Below, piece by piece: positions 1 through 8,500 of a DNA stretch of 64,000 nt; the stretch's first letter is position 1; each line of letters starts with the position of its first letter. Position numbers and translations under genes: made by a program. The stretch comes from Alphaproteobacteria bacterium (GTDB taxonomy: Bacteria > Pseudomonadota > Alphaproteobacteria > Micavibrionales > Micavibrionaceae). The notes below the pieces were generated by a model. It ran no database searches and was not told where the DNA came from. It saw only the letters and a list, made by a program, of their open reading frames with translations. Location of the stretch: positions 28,452 to 92,451 of the forward strand of contig JAEUKN010000001.1 in assembly GCA_016794305.1 (NCBI GenBank), read 5' to 3'.

Positions 1-1309
1 ATTTAACATGTTTGCAAACTTTGAAGGCAAAGAGCAAATCATTGAGTTCCGTATCGCTTGGTGCGCGTTTGGTGACGACGCGCAATTGTTCGCGGGTAAT
101 GTGGCCGCAATCTGCGTCCTGAACCAACACTCCGCCCGCAATGCTCTTGATCATTTTGCGCGCCGCACGCGGATCCGCAAGGCCGTGAGTTTCCAGCACG
201 CGGAGGTTTTTCTTGTTTGAGAGTATTTCCCGCGCGCCCGGGGAGATACGGGGGGCGATGATAACTTCGGAAAAAATTTTGATGATCTCGGCGGCCGTGT
301 CGGCATCCAATTCACGGTTGAGCGCGATAATACCGCCAAACGCGCTGACAGGGTCGCAAGCAAGAGCCGCAAGATAGGTCGCGCGCATGTCGGCTTCACG
401 GCTTGTTGGGTTGCAAGTCGGATCAATCGCAACGCCGCACGGATTGGCATGTTTGATAATGGCAACCGCCGGTTCATCAAATTCACACACCAATTCAAAC
501 GCCGCATCCGTATCATTGAGGTTGTTATAGGAAAGTTCCTTGCCCTGTAATTGCTGCGCCGTCACTACCCCCGGACGGCCGGTGGAATCACTATAAACGG
601 CGGCCGATTGATGCGGGTTTTCGCCGTAACGCAGCGTGTCAATTTTTTGCGCCGAAAAGTTTAAGGTCGCGGGGAATTCATCATGATTTTGCTGCGCAAA
701 CCAATTCGCAATCATGGAATCATAGGCCGCCGTCATCGCATAGGTTTTACCCGCCAATTTTTGCCGTGTCGCCAGCGTGGTGCCGCCCTCAGCGATTTCT
801 GCCAGAACAGAATCATAATCGGACGGGTCGGTGACAACCGCCACAAAATCATGATTTTTAGCAGCGGCGCGCAGCATGGCCGGCCCGCCAATATCAATAT
901 TTTCCACGCATGAATCATAATTGCCGCCGCGTGAGACCACATCGCGAAACGGGTAGAGATTGACCAACAAAAGATCAATCGACTCAATCGATTGATCATC
1001 CATAGCCCTGAGGTGATCGGCATCATCACGCCGCGCCAATAAGCCGCCGTGAATTTTGGGGTGAAGGGTCTTGACCCGCCCATCCATAATTTCGGGGAAT
1101 CCGGTATGGTCGGACACTTCCGTCACGGCAATTCCCGCATCCTGAAGCGCGCGCGCCGTGCCGCCGGTGGAAAGGATTTTAACGCCTTGCTGCGCCAAAG
1201 CACGGGCAAAGTCAACTAATCCGGTTTTATCAAAGACGGATAAAAGGGCGGTTTTAACCGCAACACGGTCAGGACGCGGCGCGGTGCGCGGTTTGGCGGC
1301 AACAGACAT
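1..1309 (-). CDS. purH: Bifunctional AICAR transformylase / IMP cyclohydrolase, 3' end outside window
   Basis: PurH catalyses the last two steps of purine synthesis: formylation of AICAR to FAICAR, then ring closure to IMP. About 436 codons are visible, read from an ATG at 1309. The N-terminal MGS-like cyclohydrolase domain shows STGGT near residue 47 and [14 protein letters not shown] near residue 76. Further on, the transformylase part shows LRYGENPHQ (about 612-638) and the active-site KHANPCG motif (about 440-460). Family members are about 520-530 residues, so roughly the last 90 residues lie beyond base 1. The reading frame is open to the window edge. It is divergent from dksA. Identification is very secure. 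Confidence 0.96.
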   Translation of the reverse strand, partial: MSVAAKPRTAPRPDRVAVKTALLSVFDKTGLVDFARALAQQGVKILSTGGTARALQDAGIAVTEVSDHTGFPEIMDGRVKTLHPKIHGGLLARRDDADHLRAMDDQSIESIDLLLVNLYPFRDVVSRGGNYDSCVENIDIGGPAMLRAAAKNHDFVAVVTDPSDYDSVLAEIAEGGTTLATRQKLAGKTYAMTAAYDSMIANWFAQQNHDEFPATLNFSAQKIDTLRYGENPHQSAAVYSDSTGRPGVVTAQQLQGKELSYNNLNDTDAAFELVCEFDEPAVAIIKHANPCGVAIDPTCNPTSREADMRATYLAALACDPVSAFGGIIALNRELDADTAAEIIKIFSEVIIAPRISPGAREILSNKKNLRVLETHGLADPRAARKMIKSIAGGVLVQDADCGHITREQLRVVTKRAPSDTELNDLLFAFKVCKHVK

Positions 1310-1652
1310 CAGGGCAACTCCGTTCAAAATAATGTGATTTTCATTAACCAGATTTAACGCGAATCGTCAAGATTTTTGCAGGCGGAATTACACAGGATGT
1401 TATAATTTAGGGCGGAATATTTATGGGCATGGCTATAAAATAATCGGTTATGATTTTATTTTTTGATCCGCGCTATATCTTGATTTCCTCATCATTTGCC
1501 GTTTTATTTTAATAATTTATTCAATCCGATCCGATAAGATGATTCGGTCTTGAAATTTTGTGTGCAATTTCCTAACTTATTGCGCTGGAAATATATCATG
1601 ATATGATTAAAGTATAATTGTTTTAATAAGCTGCAGAGAATAGGGTATTGCC
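1310..1652. promoter_or_regulatory. Divergent purH/dksA intergenic region
   Basis: This 343-base AT-rich gap lies between two divergent genes, so it must hold promoters for both. A TATAAT-like hexamer is present near 1612 on the plus strand, but I see no matching -35 box at a good spacing. No open reading frame with a ribosome-binding site, tRNA or strong hairpin was found. Confidence 0.4.
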
Positions 1653-2084
1653 ATGTCAACAGCAGGTAGCGTTATCGTCCCCCCCAATTATAAACCCACC
1701 GATAAAGAAAAATTTATGAATCCGGTGATGACGGAGTATTTTCGGCTTAAGCTGATTGCATGGCGCGAGGAATTGTTGCATGAATCAGAGGCCACGATTC
1801 ACAATACCTTGCAGGGGACTGAGCTTCAGAAACCTGATTTGGCTGACCGCGCATCGGCTGAGACCGATCATGCGTTGGAACTGCGCACCCGCGACCGTGA
1901 ACGCAAACTCATCACCAAGATTAATGAGGCCTTGCTGCGCATTGACGAAGAAACCTATGGCTATTGCGAGGAAACGGGGGAGCCGATTTCGGTGGGGCGC
2001 CTTGATGCGCGGCCGATTGCCACGCTCTCGCTCGAGGCACAGGAACGGCATGAGCGTTTGGAACGTACCCACCGCGATGAATAA
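1653..2084 (+). CDS. dksA: RNA polymerase-binding transcription factor DksA
   Basis: A 143-residue DksA/TraR family protein. DksA enters the secondary channel of RNA polymerase and, with ppGpp, adjusts transcription of rRNA and amino acid genes. The N-terminal half is the helical coiled-coil region with the acidic tip segment DLADRASAETD (about residues 62-72). The C-terminal globular part contains YGYCEETGEPI. Only one of the four zinc-ligand cysteines remains, as is usual in alphaproteobacterial DksA, whose finger is held without the full Cys4 site. The start is an ATG with only a weak purine-rich upstream stretch. The stop overlaps the start of the next gene by 8 bases, so the two are probably translationally coupled. 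Confidence 0.93.
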   Translation: MSTAGSVIVPPNYKPTDKEKFMNPVMTEYFRLKLIAWREELLHESEATIHNTLQGTELQKPDLADRASAETDHALELRTRDRERKLITKINEALLRIDEETYGYCEETGEPISVGRLDARPIATLSLEAQERHERLERTHRDE

Positions 2085-2691
2085 CTGCCTTTATCACTGC
2101 CCCTATAACCGGCGATATTGCGCGGTTGTTGCGCCTTTGGGCTTGGCGGTGTTTATGCTCATATTGTTTTTGACCGCCCTGTGTGTCGTGCCATATGCCC
2201 ACGCGGCAGAGCGGGAGCAAGTCCCCGCAACCGAGCAGATTGAGCGGCCAAGCGCGGAGCTCGGCATCGGAAGCGAAACCAAATTGCCCATTCCGCGCTT
2301 TGCCTCACTCAAATCTGAAAACGTATATGTGCGCACCGGGCCGTCGATGGATTATCCCATCAAATGGATTTACAAACGGGCGGGATTACCGGTTGAAATT
2401 ATCCAGGAATTTGATGCCTGGCGGCGAATCAGGGACCCCGCGGGGGACACGGGGTGGGTGCATAAAATCCTCCTCAGCGGTCATCGATCGGCGATGATTC
2501 GGGGGCATGAAGCCGTGCCGGCCTTTGAAGATCACGATTTGGTGAGCGAGGTTGCTAAATTAGAGCCGAAATTCATCGTCACCATTCATGAATGTAATGC
2601 GCGCGCGTGCCTTGCGCAATTTGCCCCCTATGAAGGATGGATTGAGAAAAAATATCTTTGGGGTGTTTACGGATCTGAAATTTTTCAGTAA
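2077..2691 (+). CDS. Secreted bacterial SH3-domain protein (SH3_4/DUF1058 type)
   Basis: A 204-residue exported protein. After a short cysteine-containing N-terminus there is one hydrophobic segment (AVVAPLGLAVFMLILFLTAL, about residues 16-35) followed by AHA, which looks like a signal peptide or anchor. Two SH3-like repeats follow: one begins NVYVRTGPSMDYPIKW (about residue 83) and ends GWVHKILL, and a second, more degenerate one ends GWIEKKYLWGVYG. Proteins of this type occur widely in alphaproteobacteria and are thought to act at the cell wall, but the ligand is unknown. The ATG at 2077 overlaps the dksA stop. Upstream in-frame sequence lies inside dksA and is not expected to be coding. 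Confidence 0.82.
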   Translation: MNNCLYHCPYNRRYCAVVAPLGLAVFMLILFLTALCVVPYAHAAEREQVPATEQIERPSAELGIGSETKLPIPRFASLKSENVYVRTGPSMDYPIKWIYKRAGLPVEIIQEFDAWRRIRDPAGDTGWVHKILLSGHRSAMIRGHEAVPAFEDHDLVSEVAKLEPKFIVTIHECNARACLAQFAPYEGWIEKKYLWGVYGSEIFQ

Positions 2692-2860
2692 ACTTGAGGA
2701 GAATCGAATCGCTCGAAATTAATCAGTGGCTTGGTTATAAGTTCAAAATTTTCTTACGCTAAATTATATTTTTCTATATTTCTTACTTTCTCTCGTTTTT
2801 ACCCACAATCATTGTTCCCTTGGGCGTTTCGCCCGATTTACCGCGAATCACACGAATAAA

Positions 2861-3829
2861 ATGCATGATCATGCCGAAAAATCGGAGGTGACGCACCTCC
2901 TGCATATGAGTCTGTTTAAAATGGCTGAAGTCCCGGGGCGTGGAAGTGATCTGCGCCTCGTGCTTCAGGTTTTGGGCGGCGTGATGATTGAATGTGCGAT
3001 GATGTTTGAAGACCCGAGTGAGACGCTCACCACAATTTTGTTGAAAATCAGTGCGGCCTTGGGGTGCGATGCCTATGACGGGCCGTTGCCGGATTGGATC
3101 ACACTCGATGGGGTCGAGGTCGATCATTATACCGAACGCGGGCGCGAATTGTGCCGTATGGCGCTTCATGATTGGCATGACGGGGAATTTGATTTTGCGG
3201 ATATGATCACGCTAACGGCCCATCACGTGATTGCAGCCTGGGAGGAAGATCATGTCCCCCGCGCGGAAACGCTGCGTTTGCTGCGCGAATACGCTATGAT
3301 GGGGCTATGTTTTGAAATCGCGGCCCAGGAATTATGCGATGTGTTGATTGAAAAGAAAATGGGGCGCGACGGGTGGAGTTTGGGCGATTGCCTGGGCGGC
3401 CTATCGGGGGCAGCGGGGTGGCGACTGGCCAAGCTTGGGTTACTGCGCAACAAGCTTGATAAGCACACCATGCCCGCAACGCCGCAGGACAAAGACCTGG
3501 ATGATCTGGTGCATGTGATGACTGCCGAAGCGGTGCGCATGGGTGTGCCCGCGGGGAGCGATTGGCGATTTGGCCTGGCCGCGAACGACGCGCCCGTGGA
3601 CCCGCCGGTGGAGTTGTTAGAGGGGGTGGAACCCTATGCCCAACTTTTTTTCTCCGCCACGCCCTTGCGTCATGAACGGGACCAGGCAGTGGCGTGTGCC
3701 AAGGCCGCAGGTCGTATGCTCGCGGTGGTCGCAACGGGCGAAGAACCCGAAATCGCGCATGTCATCGCCAAACCGTTGGCCATGATGGCCATCACCGAAA
3801 CTTACCATGCCTTTTGGATGGGGTTTTAA
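2861..3829 (+). CDS. Uncharacterised protein, 322 residues
   Basis: I do not recognise this protein. It is soluble, with no signal peptide or membrane segment. It is acidic and rich in Met, His and Asp, and looks mostly helical. The N-terminal third carries a stretch that reads like a long helix (LRLVLQVLGGVMIECAMMF, about residues 31-49). The centre holds many Ala/Leu-rich helices, and GLSGAAGWRLAKLGLLRNK forms a possible linker (about residues 180-198). Codon use matches neighbouring genes, so the reading frame is very likely real. It begins 169 bases after the SH3 gene and ends 18 bases from the convergent hydrolase gene, so it is probably its own transcription unit. Confidence 0.7.
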   Translation: MHDHAEKSEVTHLLHMSLFKMAEVPGRGSDLRLVLQVLGGVMIECAMMFEDPSETLTTILLKISAALGCDAYDGPLPDWITLDGVEVDHYTERGRELCRMALHDWHDGEFDFADMITLTAHHVIAAWEEDHVPRAETLRLLREYAMMGLCFEIAAQELCDVLIEKKMGRDGWSLGDCLGGLSGAAGWRLAKLGLLRNKLDKHTMPATPQDKDLDDLVHVMTAEAVRMGVPAGSDWRFGLAANDAPVDPPVELLEGVEPYAQLFFSATPLRHERDQAVACAKAAGRMLAVVATGEEPEIAHVIAKPLAMMAITETYHAFWMGF

Positions 3830-3847
3830 CAGAAATGGCTCAAACAA

Positions 3848-5266
3848 TTATTTTATTCCGTCTTGTGTATAAAATCTTCTGAACCATTCATCTGTAACTC
3901 TGATCAAATCGCTGATGGTATCATTCTCATCAAATACATGGCCTGCACCTTCAATGATCATTCGTTCATTGTTAGGGTTACCGGCCGAGTGCCATGAAAC
4001 AGTATCATTGATATATAATCCATTGCGTGGATGAATGACCTGAATGGGAGTATCTGCAAGGCTTTGTGAAAGGGCCAAGCATGATTGAGTATCGTATTTT
4101 TGCGCTTCTTCGACCATTCGACGACTAATTAAAAATTGGATATTCCAATTGACCATGTACATATCTTCACTGATACGCTCCAGAGCTTGGTTTTCCATGA
4201 AATTGATCAGATTAAAACTGGGGTCCCATAAGGATATAGCTCTTATATTTTCCGGTTGAGCCGTCATGGTGCTTGGCCCGCCGTAACTATGGCCGACAAT
4301 ATAAACATTTTTGTAAGCCGATGCATAATGATCCAACACGGTTCGTACATCCATGGCATGAAGCTCTAAAGTGCAATCTCTCAACCGTCTGGCATCATCT
4401 TCATGGGAGTACAGATCAAAACGATAAACATCATATCCGAGCGCGCAAAAGCGTTTGGCCGCAACCTTATGAAGGAACTCATTTTTGTGACTGGTGAGCC
4501 CATGAACAAAGAAAATGGCTTTGTTGCTCAACCCTGCCGCCCCACGGGCATAATTGGCAATTCCGTATATGGTATGAAGCCCATCTTGAGTTTTTAAAGA
4601 CCATATGATATCCGATTGCGTATCATAAGCGGTTTTTTCAATGCTTGTTTTGGTTTGATCGTAAACGAAATCGGCTATAATTTCATGACCCTTGGTGAGC
4701 GGGTGGACCCCATCAAGCAGGACTTCCTCAAGATTTTCTTGCATAAACAAAGAATGCGTATCCAAGAAAACGACGTCAAAATCGGCGCACCAACGCTTAA
4801 TTTCCTCATTATAAGCTATAATATCTTCGTTTTTGATATAAAGCGGTTCATCATATTCGCCGGGTTGTGGGAAGACCTTTTCATCAACGGGAAGAATACT
4901 TAAAACATAGACTTGCTTGATATTGTCTGTGGCAGTTTTTAGCAAGTTCATCCACATTTCTTTGCGGAGTGTACGGCTGAAATCCATCGGTGCTGATGGG
5001 CTTTGCCAACGGGTAAGGTCGTTCACCCCACAGGCAATAAAAAGGATATCAGGTTTCCGGGTGAGGGCTTCGGCACATAGGCGATGATAAACATCTATGG
5101 TGCGGTCACCATCCATAGCAAGGTTGTTAAATCCCACTCTCGTGGGGTAATGTTTGACCAACTTTTCACTTAATCGGCCAAACCAACCAATGGCGCGGTC
5201 ATCAAAGCACCCATTGGTGATAGAGTCGCCCAGTGCAATGATTTTTCGATATTTGATGTTTTGCAT
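3848..5266 (-). CDS. SGNH hydrolase fused to an alpha/beta hydrolase
   Basis: A 472-residue protein with two hydrolase modules of different fold in one chain. The N-terminal half (about 8-205) is an SGNH/GDSL esterase: GDSIT holds the nucleophile Ser15, GVND is block III at 80-83, and DGVHP supplies Asp185 and His188. The C-terminal half (about 245-465) is an alpha/beta hydrolase, with an oxyanion-hole HGLTSHK segment, the nucleophile elbow GHSYGG (Ser327) and a late GAGH (His443). Both catalytic sets look intact. The ATG at 5266 is preceded by AGGA at good spacing; a TTG six bases upstream is less likely. No signal peptide is visible, so a cytoplasmic location is inferred. The substrate is unknown; an ester or acylated sugar is possible. 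Confidence 0.85.
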   Translation of the reverse strand: MQNIKYRKIIALGDSITNGCFDDRAIGWFGRLSEKLVKHYPTRVGFNNLAMDGDRTIDVYHRLCAEALTRKPDILFIACGVNDLTRWQSPSAPMDFSRTLRKEMWMNLLKTATDNIKQVYVLSILPVDEKVFPQPGEYDEPLYIKNEDIIAYNEEIKRWCADFDVVFLDTHSLFMQENLEEVLLDGVHPLTKGHEIIADFVYDQTKTSIEKTAYDTQSDIIWSLKTQDGLHTIYGIANYARGAAGLSNKAIFFVHGLTSHKNEFLHKVAAKRFCALGYDVYRFDLYSHEDDARRLRDCTLELHAMDVRTVLDHYASAYKNVYIVGHSYGGPSTMTAQPENIRAISLWDPSFNLINFMENQALERISEDMYMVNWNIQFLISRRMVEEAQKYDTQSCLALSQSLADTPIQVIHPRNGLYINDTVSWHSAGNPNNERMIIEGAGHVFDENDTISDLIRVTDEWFRRFYTQDGIK

Positions 5267-5327
5267 CTGCAATCCTGTTGAAACTTAGGACATATTTAAT
5301 ATCAAATCATTTGGTTTTTGCTATGTT

Positions 5328-6782
5328 TTATTTCCGCAAAAACGCCGGGACGGTGTCATCGGTGAAATAATTATCGGTGTTTTCATCAAACACATCATCG
5401 GTATAATGCCGCGCCGGTTTTTTATTATTATTGATGGGGGAGGTTGTGTTGCTGCTGCGCCGGGCGTGGCTAGCGGCATCGGGCTGCGCTGCCCCTTGGG
5501 TGATAGCCTGTGCAGTTGCACGGGCAGAGGAAGCTGCGGCTTTCCCATGTGCGCCAGATGAGGAAGATGATTTGGATGGGGCGCGTGCGCGTTGTTTGAC
5601 CGGTACATCCGCCTCATTGCTTTCACCTGCCGGGTTCCTTGCGCGCGTACGGCCTGATGCTTCAGCCGCCATGGCGCTCTCCACCACGATATCCTTGCCC
5701 GTAACCTTACGAATGGCCGCGACCAATTTATCGTCATCTTCGGTAACTAGGGTCCAGGCTTTGCCGCTCTGGCCCGCGCGGCCCGTCCGTCCGATACGAT
5801 GCACATAATCATCGGCATTGAGCGGCACATCAAAATTAAACACATGGGACACGCCCGACACATCAAGCCCGCGCGCCGCAATATCCGAACAAACCAGCAA
5901 AATGACGCCGCCATCCTTAAAGGCCTGTAGAGTTTCCGTCCGTCTGGCCTGGGGCATATCGCCATGCATGGCGGCGGCGCGGTATCCGTGATCACAGAGC
6001 CACTTGCTCAAACTATCCACATCGCGTTTGCGGTTACAAAACACAAAGGCGTTTTTAATGTCTTCGGATTCGATAAGCTTTTTCAACTGGGTTTTTTTCG
6101 TGCGCGGGGCTGCGCTCACCATTCTGTGATCCACCGTTTGTGCGGGGGATGCCGGCGGAGCCACCGATACGGTTTTCGGATTGGAGAGGAATTTTTCCGA
6201 TAGGGATTTAATTTCATCGGGCATCGTGGCCGAAAACAACAAGGTTTGCCGTGTGGCGGGAATTTTGGAAACAATGGTTTCAATGTCGGGAATAAACCCC
6301 ATATCGAGCATCCGGTCGGCTTCGTCAATCACCAAAATGCGAATATCCGTCAACAGAATTTGTCCGCGATCAAATAAATCCAACAAACGGCCGGGGGTTG
6401 CGATTAACACATCCACACCTTTTTCAAGGATTTTAATTTGGTCGCCCATGGATTCGCCGCCGACCAGTAAAGCCTTAGACAGCGGATGATATTTCCCGTA
6501 TTTGTCAAAATTTTCGGCCACCTGAGCCGCAAGTTCCCGCGTGGGGGCGAGCACCAGAGAGCGCGGCATGCGCGACCGCGCGCGACCACTGGCCAACATT
6601 TCAATCATGGGGAGCGTAAAACTCGCGGTTTTGCCGGTGCCGGTCTGGGCCAACCCGATCATGTCGCGCGCCATTAAAATAATCGGAATGGCCTTTTCCT
6701 GAATGGGCGTGGGGCTAGTATAGCCGATATCCTCTATCGCCTTTAACAGTTCTGGTCCTAATCCTAAATCGGTAAAATCCAT
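5328..6782 (-). CDS. DEAD-box ATP-dependent RNA helicase, RhlE-like
   Basis: A 484-residue RNA helicase with every core motif: Q-motif region TPIQEKAI, Walker A AQTGTGKT (45-52), PTRELA, TPGR, DEAD, SAT, and in the second RecA domain CNRKRD, ARGLD and HRIGRTGRAG. The core ends near residue 360. The remaining 120 or so residues are a low-complexity Ser/Ala/Arg-rich tail of the kind that binds RNA in RhlE and CsdA relatives, ending AFLRK. Helicases of this type unwind structured RNA during ribosome assembly, mRNA decay or cold adaptation. Its start lies 13 bases from the end of the MerC-like gene, so the two may be cotranscribed. The exact subfamily is an inference. Confidence 0.93.
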   Translation of the reverse strand: MDFTDLGLGPELLKAIEDIGYTSPTPIQEKAIPIILMARDMIGLAQTGTGKTASFTLPMIEMLASGRARSRMPRSLVLAPTRELAAQVAENFDKYGKYHPLSKALLVGGESMGDQIKILEKGVDVLIATPGRLLDLFDRGQILLTDIRILVIDEADRMLDMGFIPDIETIVSKIPATRQTLLFSATMPDEIKSLSEKFLSNPKTVSVAPPASPAQTVDHRMVSAAPRTKKTQLKKLIESEDIKNAFVFCNRKRDVDSLSKWLCDHGYRAAAMHGDMPQARRTETLQAFKDGGVILLVCSDIAARGLDVSGVSHVFNFDVPLNADDYVHRIGRTGRAGQSGKAWTLVTEDDDKLVAAIRKVTGKDIVVESAMAAEASGRTRARNPAGESNEADVPVKQRARAPSKSSSSSGAHGKAAASSARATAQAITQGAAQPDAASHARRSSNTTSPINNNKKPARHYTDDVFDENTDNYFTDDTVPAFLRK

Positions 6783-6794
6783 ATAATTTATTTT

Positions 6795-7265
6795 CTATTC
6801 TTCAGAATGATTATGGGCGTCATGATCATCATGGTCGTGATGCTCTAGTGCCAGATTACTTTTTTCAAAAACTTCAAGCCCAAAAATATTGCGGTGAATG
6901 CCAAAATAAATCACCAAATTCAACGCAAACAGGCATGTTGCAATGATCAGGATTTTTGAATTGTTGGTTTTTTTACCATCACAAGGCGGGTGCGTGCATC
7001 CTGTATCGTGGCAATCGACATCCCGTGTTGCGCAATGAACAATCCATCCCGTCGCCACCATCAATCCGGAAAACACAATAATCGGAATTTCGTAATGGTG
7101 GAGTGCCTCATGCAATTCCATGATAAAGGCCGGCGCGGCACTGATCAAGCCAATATTCGCCAAAATCCCACAGGCCGTAACAAAAGTCGGCAAAACACAG
7201 CAAAAAACATGGCTGGCTTCGGAGAGTAAAACCGCCCACCCGAAATGTTTTCTTAAATCCGCCAT
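6795..7265 (-). CDS. MerC-domain membrane protein with His-rich tail
   Basis: A 156-residue membrane protein with about four hydrophobic segments. The first carries adjacent cysteines (HVFCCVLPTF, about residues 20-29), the feature expected of the MerC-like family. A loop between the middle segments is Cys/His rich (HCATRDVDCHDTGCTHPPC). The C-terminal 20 residues are dominated by His and Asp (HHDHDDHDAHNHSEE), a probable soluble metal-binding tail. A role in metal sensing or transport is inferred from these ligands. No mer operon genes are nearby, so mercury specificity should not be assumed. The start at 7265 has GGGGAG eight bases upstream; an ATG seven codons earlier lacks this. Confidence 0.8.
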   Translation of the reverse strand: MADLRKHFGWAVLLSEASHVFCCVLPTFVTACGILANIGLISAAPAFIMELHEALHHYEIPIIVFSGLMVATGWIVHCATRDVDCHDTGCTHPPCDGKKTNNSKILIIATCLFALNLVIYFGIHRNIFGLEVFEKSNLALEHHDHDDHDAHNHSEE

Positions 7266-7338
7266 GATATATGCTCCCCTGAACAAAAAAACCTGAATAA
7301 AAAAATTTTATTTTCAGAAATATTTTTTAAAAACTGAA

Positions 7339-7364
7339 ACCGCCTTAAGCGAAGAAAAGGCGGC
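7339..7364 (-). terminator. Rho-independent terminator after rpsD
   Basis: Read on the minus strand, a 7-bp CCGCCTT/AAGGCGG stem with a 10-base loop is followed by T-rich sequence about 33 bases past the rpsD stop. It is a moderate-strength candidate. Confidence 0.6.
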
Positions 7365-7397
7365 TTCGAAAATTTTATATGATCGCGATGCTCATCA

Positions 7398-8015
7398 TTA
7401 ACGGCTATAAAACTCGATCACAAGGTTGGGTTCCATTTGAACCGGATAAGGCACATCCTCTAATTTCGGACGACGCACAAAGGTGATTTTATATCCTTCA
7501 CCGTCTTCGGAAAGATATTCGGGCACATCGCGTTCGGCCAAATCGCGGGCGGCAATCACAAAGGCGATTTGACGGGATTTTTCACGTACCTCGACAATGT
7601 CGCCTTCTTGAACTTGGAAGGATGGAATATTCACACGTTTTCCGTTGACCTTAATGTGGCCGTGGCTCACCAATTGGCGGGATGCAAACACGGTGGGCGC
7701 AAATTTGGCGCGGTAACATACGGCATCCAAACGGCTTTCCAACAATCCGATCAAATTTTGTGACGCGTCACCGCGCAGGCGGATGGCTTCGAAGTAATAG
7801 GCACGGAATTTTTTCTCTCCGATGCTGCCGTAATATCCTTTTAATTTTTGTTTTGCGCGTAACTGAAGCCCGTAATCCGTAGGTTTTCCACGGTTTGCGC
7901 CATGTTGTCCGGGGCCGGTTTGGCGAATATTATAAGGGGATTTGCTGCGCCCCCACAGGTTACAACCCAAACGACGATCAATTTTGTGTTTTGCATTTAA
8001 ACGCTTGCCAGCCAT
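7398..8015 (-). CDS. rpsD: 30S ribosomal protein S4
   Basis: A 205-residue S4, the usual size. S4 binds 16S rRNA early in small-subunit assembly and shapes the mRNA entry site. The N-terminus has the expected Lys/Arg-rich start with [10 protein letters not shown] near residues 14-23. The S4 RNA-binding domain lies at about 95-160, with LESRLDAV and [14 protein letters not shown]. The protein ends NLVIEFYSR, as in other alphaproteobacteria. The ATG has AAGGAG upstream. It stands alone rather than in the alpha ribosomal operon, which is normal for this class. A strong hairpin lies in its leader. Confidence 0.97.
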   Translation of the reverse strand: MAGKRLNAKHKIDRRLGCNLWGRSKSPYNIRQTGPGQHGANRGKPTDYGLQLRAKQKLKGYYGSIGEKKFRAYYFEAIRLRGDASQNLIGLLESRLDAVCYRAKFAPTVFASRQLVSHGHIKVNGKRVNIPSFQVQEGDIVEVREKSRQIAFVIAARDLAERDVPEYLSEDGEGYKITFVRRPKLEDVPYPVQMEPNLVIEFYSR

Positions 8016-8500
8016 GGTTTTGCTCCTTTTTTAAAATTATTGTCCCGCGTCCCCGAAGGATTGATAGGGGCACATCGCCCCATCAACGCTTTTGAAAAAG
8101 CTTTGCGAGAATAGGCGCACTATAGCGATTTTCCCAAGCATGTCAAATAAAATCAAATATAAATGTAACAACTGATTTTACCGGCATATTGCACCATTGT
8201 TTTTTGCTTAGTCGTGAGATCATGAATAGGGCCTGAGAAAAATGATTTTGAGAAAAAAACTCAGGAGAGAAGCAAAAAAAATTGTGTGGAATGCTTTTTC
8301 TTCATTTGCAAAAAAGATCAAAGTCGGTTTAAACTGATCAAGTGATTCGTTTTGCCAAAAGACCAAAAGAAAAATGAATCGGTGCGCGATGTACATTTTT
8401 TCCCCACACTATAAATCTTTGATTTTGATAATGACGATCCGGTCTGCCGCGGCAAACTAGGATTTAACGATATTTTTTTACCTCGGAAGGAGCCCCTTTC
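8016..8500. promoter_or_regulatory. rpsD/ftsZ divergent intergenic region
   Basis: This 485-base gap must carry promoters for rpsD (minus) and ftsZ (plus). It is AT-rich. It contains the rpsD leader hairpin, and near 8234 a 6-bp dyad (CCTGAG/CTCAGG) with a 22-base loop. I saw no clear CtrA box (TTAA-N7-TTAA) and no convincing small gene. The ftsZ ribosome-binding site GGAAGGAG sits at 8485-8492. Confidence 0.5.
8061..8086 (-). promoter_or_regulatory. Hairpin in the rpsD 5' leader
   Basis: TTGAT-GGGGC-gatgt-GCCCC-ATCAA forms a nearly perfect stem (one bulged base) 46 bases upstream of the rpsD start codon. There is no T-run after it, so it is not a standard terminator. Binding by S4 as autoregulation is possible but is inference. 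Confidence 0.5.

Noticed and set aside
1756..2076. An N-terminal extension of the SH3 protein through dksA in another frame
   Set aside because: The extension overlaps the well-conserved dksA coding sequence, and the ATG at 2077 already gives a complete signal peptide and domains.
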